Shown: positions 1 to 5,991 of the stretch, piece after piece | Layout: each line of letters opens with the position of its first letter | How positions within the stretch are numbered: position 1 is the first letter of the stretch | From: Myxococcaceae bacterium | GTDB taxonomy: Bacteria > Myxococcota > Myxococcia > Myxococcales > Myxococcaceae | NCBI GenBank assembly: GCA_022842905.1 | Contig: JALHOS010000022.1 | Location: forward strand, 1 to 37,331 | Length of the DNA: 37,331 nucleotides | Direction: 5' to 3' | Position numbers and translations under genes: made by a program | The notes under the pieces: generated by a model | What the model saw: only the letters and a program-made list of their open reading frames with translations | The model's database searches: none | What the model was told of the DNA's origin: nothing

Positions 1-248
1 CCTTCGTGCGCCAGGTGGCCCGCGCGCACGGAGGTGAGGTGACGATCCGCTCCGCGCCGGGCCAAGGGACGGCGGTGCGCGTCGGCGTCCCGGCGCGCGT
101 GGCGGGTCGCGGGGTGAGCTCGAAGAGACCGGCTGAGCTCGGGTGGCGCGTCGCCGGCCGGCAGGACGGGACCCAGCAGCGCCTGCAGCCAGACGCCCCG
201 GTCAGCGATCGAGCCACGCCCGAAACGCCGCGGCGCTCTCCTGACTGA
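1..248 (+). CDS. C-terminal fragment of a sensor histidine kinase
   Basis: The reading frame is open from the left window edge, so only the end of the gene is seen. The first 30 or so residues match the end of a HATPase_c domain: a hydrophobic stretch, an AHGG turn, then the G2-type motif APGQGTAVRVGVP. This is typical of the ATP-binding domain of histidine kinases. About 50 further residues follow, rich in Arg, Pro and Gly, with no recognisable domain, up to the TGA at 246-248. The last 47 bases overlap the 3' end of the convergent response regulator gene. The long tail is odd. In a neighbouring frame a TGA at 113-115 would end the protein right after the kinase domain, so a frameshift or sequencing error is possible. 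The sensor part is outside the window. Confidence 0.7.
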   Translation, partial: FVRQVARAHGGEVTIRSAPGQGTAVRVGVPARVAGRGVSSKRPAELGWRVAGRQDGTQQRLQPDAPVSDRATPETPRRSPD

Positions 249-939
249 CCAGCACCCGCTCCGACGGCTCTGGCCGGAGCTGCACCTCCAGCCGCCCGCG
301 GCCGCCGCTCCTGAAGCCGACCACCGCCGACACCTGCGCCAGGAAGCCACGACCGAGCCGAAAGAACCGCGCGCCGAGCTCACCTTCGAGCTGCCCGAGC
401 GTTCGGTCGACGACGTACTCCGCGCCGTCCGTCGTCACGCAGAGGGTCAGCTTGTCGTCAGCGCGAAAGAACGCCACGTCGCGCACCGCCAGCGCCTTCA
501 CGCCGCCCTTGTGTCGCACGAGCACACGCTCCCGCGGGGTCGGCCCGACGAGCGCCCGGGCCTCGGCCCACTTGGCGCCGAAGTGCTCGGCCAGCCGCTC
601 GACCTTCGAGAGCGCGCGCTCGAACGCTTGGAGGTCCACCGGCTTGAGCAGGTAGTCCACGCTCAGGTGCTCCAGCGCCTGCAACACGTAGCCGTCGTAC
701 GCGGTGATGAAGACGACGGGCGCCCGCACGGGCTGCGCTTCGAACAGGCTCAGCGCGTCGCCGTCGCTCAAGCGAATGTCTGCCAGCACCAGGTCCGGCG
801 TCGCCCGGTCGAAGTACGCGCGCGCCTCCGCCACCGTCTCGAGCTCGGCGTCGACGGTCCAGCTCGGCCGCAATTGAGCGAGCAGCCGGACCACCTGCCG
901 CCGCGCCGGGGCTTCGTCTTCGAGGAGCGCGATTCTCAC
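202..939 (-). CDS. LytTR-family response regulator
   Basis: This 245-residue protein has an N-terminal receiver domain (about residues 1-120) and a C-terminal LytTR DNA-binding domain (about 140-243). In the receiver, the acidic pair is E7/D8, the likely phosphorylated residue is D54 in LVLADIRLSDG, the conserved Thr lies in FITAYD, and the Lys in the YLLKPVD motif. The C-terminal part has the LytTR pattern, with RVLVRHKGGVKALAVRDVAFF near its start and RVLVSQESAAAF near its end. The start is GTG at 939, which overlaps the stop of the upstream kinase gene as GTGA, implying translational coupling. The kinase next to it is the LytS/YehU type, the usual partner of such regulators. It would bind promoter DNA as a phosphorylated dimer; targets cannot be read from the sequence. 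Confidence 0.93.
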   Translation of the reverse strand: MRIALLEDEAPARRQVVRLLAQLRPSWTVDAELETVAEARAYFDRATPDLVLADIRLSDGDALSLFEAQPVRAPVVFITAYDGYVLQALEHLSVDYLLKPVDLQAFERALSKVERLAEHFGAKWAEARALVGPTPRERVLVRHKGGVKALAVRDVAFFRADDKLTLCVTTDGAEYVVDRTLGQLEGELGARFFRLGRGFLAQVSAVVGFRSGGRGRLEVQLRPEPSERVLVSQESAAAFRAWLDR

Positions 940-1985
940 GGCACCCTCGCCTCCACCAAGGGCACGCGCACCGTGAACGCGCCGCCGGCGGCACGGACTT
1001 CGAGCGCGCCTGCGCCGCAGCGCTCGAGCCGCTCCGCCAGGTTCTTCAGCCCCGTCCCCGTCCCCGCGCTGTCAGCTTTCGGCCGGTGCGGGTGGCTGAC
1101 GATCACCGCGTCGGGCTCGACCCGAACGGTCACCTCGAGCGGCTCCTTCGTCGACAGCCGGTTGTGCGCCAGCGCGTTCTCGAGCAGCAGCTGCACGGCG
1201 GTCGGAGGAAGTACCTTCCCGCGCGCGGCCTCCACGACGCTCGGGAGCTCCACCTGCAGCGCGGCCCCGTAGCGCAGGATCAGCAGCTCGGCGTAGCGGC
1301 CGGCGAAGGTGAGCTCGTCTTCCAGCGTCACGACCTGTCGATCGGCGGTGTCGAGGAGGTAGCGGAGCATGGCCGCCAAGCTCTGGTTGAAGCGCAAGGC
1401 CCGCGGGACGTCCTCCGCCATGAGCGCCTGCAGCGTGTTGAGGCAGTTGAAGAGAAAGTGCGGGTCGACCTGGCGCCGCAGCGCGAGCAGCTCGCTCTCG
1501 ACTTGCGCGCGCTGAGCTTGCACGAGGCGCAGCGCGTCTGCCTGCCGCGCCTTGAGGAGCAGCACCGTCTCGTAGACGTGGGCGACGAACACCACGCAGA
1601 TGACGTTCATGAGGGTCACGGCTCGGACCGCGCTCCAATCGACGGCCTGCGCGAGCCCCAACCGAAACCAGGCGACCAGGACCACGGCCGTCACCGGGAC
1701 CGTGAAGAGCACCACCCCCGCGACGAGCCGGAGCACCCGGCGCCACGGCCGCTCGAGCCAGTCGAAGCGCGAGGCCGTGGTGAACAGGAGCGCCCGGTTC
1801 CCGTGCCAAAGCGCAGCGGCGAGGCTCACGAAGACGAGCTGGCCCGCCCACCACCTCGGGCTCGACCAGGGCAGCGAGCCGTAGAGGCCAAAGAGCAGTG
1901 GAATGCCGACGCCGAACGCGGGAATGCCCAGCGCGCGCGCGAGGCGGTCGTCGACCGACGGGCTGAGCTCGTGCGCAGGTGCCAC
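936..1985 (-). CDS. LytS/YehU-type sensor histidine kinase
   Basis: This integral membrane kinase probably phosphorylates the LytTR regulator encoded directly downstream. After the start come several hydrophobic segments (from ALGIPAFGVGIPLLFGLYG through LMNVICVVFVAHVYETVLLL), then a short coiled-coil-like linker. The His_kinase domain (PF06580 type) follows, with the H-box RRQVDPHFLFNCLNTLQAL, and then a HATPase region with LLLENALAHN and GTGTGLKNLAERL. The start is uncertain. The frame is open to a GTG at 2201 that has a GGAGGTG about 11 bases upstream, but the first 70 or so residues from there are Arg-rich and unlike the family. In-frame GTG codons at 2027, 2009 and 1985 fit the domain better; I chose 1985 because the protein-like part begins just after it. 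Its stop overlaps the regulator's start. Confidence 0.85.
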   Translation of the reverse strand: MAPAHELSPSVDDRLARALGIPAFGVGIPLLFGLYGSLPWSSPRWWAGQLVFVSLAAALWHGNRALLFTTASRFDWLERPWRRVLRLVAGVVLFTVPVTAVVLVAWFRLGLAQAVDWSAVRAVTLMNVICVVFVAHVYETVLLLKARQADALRLVQAQRAQVESELLALRRQVDPHFLFNCLNTLQALMAEDVPRALRFNQSLAAMLRYLLDTADRQVVTLEDELTFAGRYAELLILRYGAALQVELPSVVEAARGKVLPPTAVQLLLENALAHNRLSTKEPLEVTVRVEPDAVIVSHPHRPKADSAGTGTGLKNLAERLERCGAGALEVRAAGGAFTVRVPLVEARVP

Positions 1986-2149
1986 GGGACGCCGCGATGA
2001 CACAGGAGCACGGTCCGCGACAAGCACCCGGGCGCGGTCCGGCGTCGGCCTCGCGGAGCGGCGCCAAACAGCAGCCGGGGTGAGCACGCACCGGTCACCG
2101 CTCGAGGCCGCGGCCCCCCGCCCCTCTCGAGCGGGACGTCGCTGCCCAC

Positions 2150-2298
2150 GCCTCGCGTGCCTTTCGACGTCGTCGGGCGGGTCGACCCACAGGCTCAGCA
2201 CGGGCTCGAGCGCACCTCCACCGCCGGAGCACCTCGGTTGCGAAGAGGTCGGGGGCGTTGTTCGAGCGGCCGAGCACCTTCACTTGCTCGAAGGTCAT
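2150..2298 (-). pseudogene. Possible frameshifted gene remnant
   Basis: On the minus strand an ATG at 2298 opens a frame whose first 28 codons have the high third-position GC typical of real genes here and encode a protein-like start (MTFEQVKVLGRSNNAPDLF). After about position 2215 that frame becomes Arg-rich and loses the bias. The frame one base away then shows the bias and gives protein-like residues (GGGALEPVLSLWVDPPDDVE) down to about 2150. This is what a single indel in a short gene would give. I do not recognise the product. It could instead be chance in GC-rich DNA, or the second half could be the genuine N-terminus of the kinase starting at GTG 2201. Confidence 0.3.
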
Positions 2299-2316
2299 CG
2301 GCTCAGATCCGACACG

Positions 2317-2458
2317 ACCTCATCAGGCGCGCGAAAAGTGCCCTCATCAACCGGGTGAGCGCCGCCGTCGTTCGGAGTCGTCGATTCGGATCGACGTGCC
2401 ACCTCATCCGGCGCGCGAGCGCACTCGTCCACCCGGTGAGCGCCTTCATCGCGGAAGT
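2317..2458. repeat. Imperfect direct repeat, two copies of about 60 bp
   Basis: Copy one is 2317-2378 and copy two is 2401-2458. Both begin with ACCTCATC followed by GGCGCGCGA after one variable base, both have CGGTGAGCGCC or CGGGTGAGCGCC in the middle, and both end in GGAGT or GGAAGT. They align over their whole length with a few substitutions and two short gaps. The 22 bases between them are not repeated. No open frame explains the conservation. The copies lie just upstream of the DUF1761 gene and could be tandem regulatory sites or a short duplication. Confidence 0.55.
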
Positions 2459-2496
2459 ACCGACCAATGGCCTCACCCGCGCGCAGGCTGCCGCGC

Positions 2497-2898
2497 ATGG
2501 ACAGCACCTCGGTCAACTGGCTGGCAATTGTGGTGTGCGCGGGAACGACCTTCGTCCTCGGAGGGCTGTGGTACTCCCCGCTGCTCTTCGGAAAGGCGTG
2601 GCAGCGGCTGTGTGGCCTGTCGGACGACGCGCTGAGGCAACACGTCGCGCGGACCTTCACCGGAGCGGCCGTGTGCGCCCTCATCGCCGCCACGAACCTC
2701 GCCTTCTTCCTGGGACCGACCGCGAGCGTCGGGTTTGGCGCGGGCGCCGGCGCTGCGACTGGCATCGGCTGGGTCGGCACGGCGCTGGTGACCACCGGGC
2801 TGTTCGAACGGCGGCCGCTGGCGCTCCTCGCGATCGACGCCGGGTACCACGCCGTCACCTACACGCTCATGGGCCTCATCCTCGGCGCCTGGCACTGA
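2497..2898 (+). CDS. DUF1761 family membrane protein
   Basis: This 133-residue protein has four hydrophobic segments and the family's opening pattern: VNWLAIVVCAGTTFVLGGLW followed by YSPLLFGKAW. The remaining segments are around AVCALIAATNLAFFLG, GIGWVGTALVTTGLFE and DAGYHAVTYTLMGLILGAW. DUF1761 proteins are small inner-membrane proteins of unknown function. The start is ambiguous: ATG at 2497 gives the family-like MDSTSVNWL, while an ATG at 2467 adds ten residues and has a GGAAG about eight bases upstream. It is a single gene, convergent with pyruvate kinase with only 27 bases between them. Confidence 0.85.
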   Translation: MDSTSVNWLAIVVCAGTTFVLGGLWYSPLLFGKAWQRLCGLSDDALRQHVARTFTGAAVCALIAATNLAFFLGPTASVGFGAGAGAATGIGWVGTALVTTGLFERRPLALLAIDAGYHAVTYTLMGLILGAWH

Positions 2899-2925
2899 CA
2901 CCAGCTGGCCGGCGCGGGAGGCACC

Positions 2926-4356
2926 TCACATGGTGATGGTGTGCAGCCGCAGCGTGTTGATGTTGCCCGGCGTGCCCACCGGCGCGCCGAAGACGATCGC
3001 GATCGAATCGCCGCGCTTCGCGAGCCCGCGCGCGAGCAGCTCCTCTTCCACGCGGCGCACCATGGCCTCGCTGTCCTTCATGGGCTCGAGCACGCGCGGC
3101 ATCACGCCCCACAACAATGACAGCCGCCGCCGGACTTCCTGGTTCGGGCTGAACGCGATGATCGGCACCTGCGGGCGGTAGCGCGACACCAGCCGAGCCG
3201 TCGTCCCCGTCAGCGTGAACGCGACGATCAGCGCGCAGCCCGCTTCCCTCGCCGCGCGGCAGGCCACCCCGCTGGTGACGTCGTTGAAGGGCGCCGGGAG
3301 CTTCATCGCCTCGCCGGAGCCCACACGCGGAAAGCTCTGCCGCATGGCGGACTCGGCGGCCTCGACGATGCGGCTCATCATCTCCACCGACTCGATCGGG
3401 TAGCGCCCGCTGGCCGACTCACCCGACAGCATCACCGCGTCGGTGTTGTCGAAGATGGCGTTGGCCACGTCGGACGCCTCGGCGCGCGTCGGCCGCGGGT
3501 GCTCGATCATGCTGTTGAGCATTTGCGTCGCGACGATGACGGGCAGCCCCCGCGCGTTCGCCCGGCGAATGATGTCCTTCTGAATCGCCGGCACCTCCTC
3601 GGGCGGAATCTCCACGCCCAGGTCCCCGCGCGCGACCATGACGCCGTCCGTCTTGTCGAGGATCGCGTCGAGCCGGGCGATCGCCTCGGGCTTCTCGAGC
3701 TTGGCGATGATCGGCACCACCTTGCCGGCCGCTTCCATGGCCTGCCGACACAGGTCGATGTCCGCCGGCGTGCGCACGAAGCTCAGCGCCACCATGTCGA
3801 CTCCGGCCTTGAGCCCGAAGATGAGATCCTCACGGTCCTTGGGCGTGAGCGCCTCGGCGCGCAGCGCCACGCCGGGGAGGTTGATGCCCTTGTTGTTCTT
3901 CAGCGTGCCGCCGTGGACGATCTCCGTGCGGACCAGCTCCTTCTTGTCCGTCGCCAGCACCTTGAGCTCGAGCAGCCCGTCGTCGAGCAGGATCCGATCG
4001 CCCACGTTCACGTCCGAGGCGAGGTGGTCGTACGTCGTCGACACCAGCCCGTCCTTGCCGATGACGCTCTCGTCCATGGTGATGGACAGCTCCTGCCCTT
4101 CCACCAGCTCCATGGCGCCGCCGTGCAGCTTGCCCGTGCGGATCTTCGGGCCCTGCAGGTCGCCGAGAATCCCGACGGCCTTGCGCACCTTGAGCGAGGC
4201 CGCGCGCAGCCGCTCGATGACGCCCAGGTGATCTTCGTGGGTGCCGTGCGAGAAGTTGAGCCGCGCCACGTCCATGCCGGCGTCCAGCAGCTTCTCCAAC
4301 ATGTCCTGGCTCGTGCTCGCGGGGCCGAGGGTGCACACAATCTTCGCGCGTCGCAT
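2926..4356 (-). CDS. pyk: Pyruvate kinase
   Basis: The enzyme converts phosphoenolpyruvate and ADP to pyruvate and ATP, the last step of glycolysis, in the cytoplasm. The 476 residues match the usual bacterial length without an extra C-terminal domain. Visible signatures are RRAKIVCTLGPAS at the N-terminus, the substrate-binding LNFSHGTHEDH, GDLQGPKIRTG, the active-site Lys in PIIAKLEKPEA, the metal-binding MVARGDLGVEIP, and the conserved VATQMLNSMIEHPRPTRAE helix. The C-terminal alpha/beta domain follows, ending TLRLHTITM. The ATG at 4356 abuts the divergent ASCH-like gene. A TATACC box on the minus strand ends 10 bases before the ATG. Nothing suggests inactivation. Confidence 0.97.
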   Translation of the reverse strand: MRRAKIVCTLGPASTSQDMLEKLLDAGMDVARLNFSHGTHEDHLGVIERLRAASLKVRKAVGILGDLQGPKIRTGKLHGGAMELVEGQELSITMDESVIGKDGLVSTTYDHLASDVNVGDRILLDDGLLELKVLATDKKELVRTEIVHGGTLKNNKGINLPGVALRAEALTPKDREDLIFGLKAGVDMVALSFVRTPADIDLCRQAMEAAGKVVPIIAKLEKPEAIARLDAILDKTDGVMVARGDLGVEIPPEEVPAIQKDIIRRANARGLPVIVATQMLNSMIEHPRPTRAEASDVANAIFDNTDAVMLSGESASGRYPIESVEMMSRIVEAAESAMRQSFPRVGSGEAMKLPAPFNDVTSGVACRAAREAGCALIVAFTLTGTTARLVSRYRPQVPIIAFSPNQEVRRRLSLLWGVMPRVLEPMKDSEAMVRRVEEELLARGLAKRGDSIAIVFGAPVGTPGNINTLRLHTITM

Positions 4357-4381
4357 GGTGCCCGGCGGTATAGGCAGCGAC
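4357..4381. promoter_or_regulatory. Possible overlapping divergent -10 elements
   Basis: The 25 bases between the pyk ATG and the GTG chosen for the ASCH-like gene contain a TATA core in otherwise GC-rich sequence. Read on the plus strand it is TATAGG (4369-4374), ending 7 bases before the GTG. On the minus strand it is TATACC, ending 10 bases before the pyk ATG. If these are -10 boxes, both transcripts would start at or next to their start codons (leaderless). No -35 box is evident. This is an inference from position and composition only. Confidence 0.35.
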
Positions 4382-5038
4382 GTGCTCCTCTTCCAGAAGC
4401 GCTTTCACCAAGGCTTGGTCGACGGCAGCGTGACGCTCACCTTCCGCGCCTGGGCGACGCCGCGCGTCAAGGTCGGCGGGCGCTACCGCGTGCACCCCAT
4501 CGGCGTCGTTCAGGTGGACGACGTGCGCCCGGTGCGTCTGGGAGACGTGACGGAGGCCGACGCGCTGGCCGCGGGCTTCACGTCCCTCGCCGAGATGTGG
4601 GCGTACGTGCAGCCGGTGGTGGCGAAGAAGCTCAGCGCCCAGACGCCGCTGTTCCGAGTCGCGCTGCACCACGGCGGCGACGGCGACCGCGTCGAAGGGG
4701 CGCTGGACGACCGACTGACCGCCGACGACGTGGCGACGCTGCGGGTGAAGCTGGCATCGCTCGACGCGCGCGCCGACGAGCCGTGGACCTTCGAAGTCCT
4801 CCGCCTCATCGCCAAGCGCCCGCGCGTCGCGGCCTCACAGCTGGCCAAGCGCCTGGGCCGCCCGACGCTGCCCTTCAAGGTCGACGTCCGAAAGCTCAAG
4901 CGCCTGGGGCTGACCCAGTCCTTCGAGGTCGGCTACGAGCTGTCGCCCAAAGGCCGCGCGTTCCTCAGCCTGGCCAAGCGCCGCGTGAAGGCAAGAGCGA
5001 CGTCACGGAAGGCTCGCCCGCGTGCCGGCGGGAAGTGA
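4382..5038 (+). CDS. ASCH-like domain protein with winged-helix-like C-terminus
   Basis: This protein has 218 residues from a GTG at 4382. The N-terminal 65 or so residues (VLLFQKRFHQGLVDGSVTLT, then a basic RYRVHPIG strand and a DVTEADALAAGF helix) resemble the PUA-like ASCH fold, which binds RNA or nucleotides. A linker of about 70 residues follows. The C-terminal 80 or so residues look like a winged helix: a helix in FEVLRLIAKRP, the helix-turn-helix-like VAASQLAKRLGRP, then KVDVRKLKRLGLTQSFEVGYELSPKGRAFL and a very basic tail. No catalytic residues are obvious. The frame is open upstream to an ATG at 4355 that overlaps the pyk start, but homology begins at the GTG. The last 36 bases overlap the convergent SprT-like gene. 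The function is unknown; a regulatory nucleic-acid-binding role is an inference. Confidence 0.7.
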   Translation: MLLFQKRFHQGLVDGSVTLTFRAWATPRVKVGGRYRVHPIGVVQVDDVRPVRLGDVTEADALAAGFTSLAEMWAYVQPVVAKKLSAQTPLFRVALHHGGDGDRVEGALDDRLTADDVATLRVKLASLDARADEPWTFEVLRLIAKRPRVAASQLAKRLGRPTLPFKVDVRKLKRLGLTQSFEVGYELSPKGRAFLSLAKRRVKARATSRKARPRAGGK

Positions 5039-5887
5039 GCCGGCGAGCAGCTGCTTGAGGTGCTCCTTCTCCCAGCGCATGGCCGCGTCGTAGTGCGGGA
5101 ACGCCCGCTCGCGATCGCGGAAGGCCTTGGGGTGGTGCACGTGGCGCCCGGAATGTCGGTCCGACGGGAAGAGCTGGTGCAGCATCTCGTGGAAGACGAT
5201 GAACTCGACGAAGAAGCGCGGCACGTCGGGGGAGTCGAGCACCGGGTGCAGGCGAATCTCCCGCTGCTTGTGGTCGTACACGCCCAAGCGAATCGACTTC
5301 TTGCGCCGCTTGCCCGCGTTCCGGCCCCAGCCAATGCGCGCGCGAATGCCACCCTGAAACAGGCGGTCGTTGAGGTCGTCGAAGAGCTCCTGCAGGTCGA
5401 ACGAGCGGCCCCGCGGCTTGGGCACCTGGCCCCGCGTGGGCCGGCTGCGAATGTGCGCCTGGTTCCGCGCGATGAAGTCGTCGATCGCCGCGCCCGCGGC
5501 CTTGCGGCCGTGCCCCGCATAGTCCGCCAGCGCGACGACGACGTCCGGCGGGGCGGACAGGAACATGTGGTGGAGGCGCACGTGCAGCAGCGGCGGCGCG
5601 CGCCGAAAGCTGACCATGGTGGAACGGTTGTCGTGGAGCTTGAGGCTCACGCGGACCGTCGGCCCCAGGTGGTTGGCCAGCTGCTGCGCCAAGGCCTGAG
5701 CGCCGCGCAGGGCCACGTCTCGGGAGGGGGCGACGCTGGTGTCGGGCGCCGGGTCTTCGGACGCGACCTCATCGGGCACGACGTCGGGTGAAGCGTCGTC
5801 GGGTGAAACACTGGCCGGCGCGGCCGCGGCCCGGTCCGAGCGCTGCGGCTGACGAAACAGGTCGAGCTGGCGGGGCGCGAGCTGCAC
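5003..5887 (-). CDS. SprT-like zinc metallopeptidase domain protein
   Basis: This 294-residue protein from GTG 5887 carries the SprT-like pattern. The zinc-binding motif HEMLH lies at residues 233-237 within FVEFIVFHEMLHQLF, and a likely third His ligand is in the following HVHHPKAFRDRERAF. Upstream blocks LQELFDDLNDRLFQGGIRAR, IGWGRN and SIRLGVYDHKQREIRLHPVL match the domain. Residues 15-55 are low-complexity (Ala, Pro, Asp, Ser) and probably disordered. SprT-like enzymes include the DNA-protein crosslink protease SPRTN, but many bacterial members are uncharacterised. No signal peptide is seen, so it is probably cytoplasmic. The frame is open further upstream into the antisense of the Met-zincin gene; GTG 5887 is preferred because protein-like composition begins there and a GCAGGAC lies about 8 bases before it. 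Confidence 0.8.
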   Translation of the reverse strand: MQLAPRQLDLFRQPQRSDRAAAAPASVSPDDASPDVVPDEVASEDPAPDTSVAPSRDVALRGAQALAQQLANHLGPTVRVSLKLHDNRSTMVSFRRAPPLLHVRLHHMFLSAPPDVVVALADYAGHGRKAAGAAIDDFIARNQAHIRSRPTRGQVPKPRGRSFDLQELFDDLNDRLFQGGIRARIGWGRNAGKRRKKSIRLGVYDHKQREIRLHPVLDSPDVPRFFVEFIVFHEMLHQLFPSDRHSGRHVHHPKAFRDRERAFPHYDAAMRWEKEHLKQLLAGSLPAGTRASLP

Positions 5888-5934
5888 GGGCGAAGGTCCT
5901 GCTTCTACCTCAAGTCCGTCGCGCCAAACACGAC

Positions 5935-5966
5935 GCCCCCGAGCTCCGGTGTGGGAGCCCGAGGGC
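5935..5966 (-). terminator. Hairpin after the Met-zincin operon
   Basis: On the minus strand, 26 bases after the stop of the second Met-zincin gene, a 13-base arm (5966-5954) can pair fully with the arm at 5947-5935 around a 6-base loop. Eleven pairs are Watson-Crick and two are G-U. The G-U pairs work only in the minus-strand RNA, which fits a terminator of that operon. The following sequence has only three consecutive Ts, so intrinsic termination would be weak. Confidence 0.55.
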
Positions 5967-5991
5967 GCGGTACGGCAGTCGGACGAAGGTG

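Larger units (their letters stand above)
1986..2466. other. Intergenic region between divergent genes
   Basis: About 480 bases lie between the kinase start chosen here and the DUF1761 gene. The stretch holds a possible frameshifted gene remnant on the minus strand (2150-2298) and an imperfect direct repeat (2317-2378 and 2401-2458). If the kinase really starts at the GTG at 2201, the gap is only about 265 bases. No convincing -35/-10 pair or RNA gene is visible. Confidence 0.5.
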
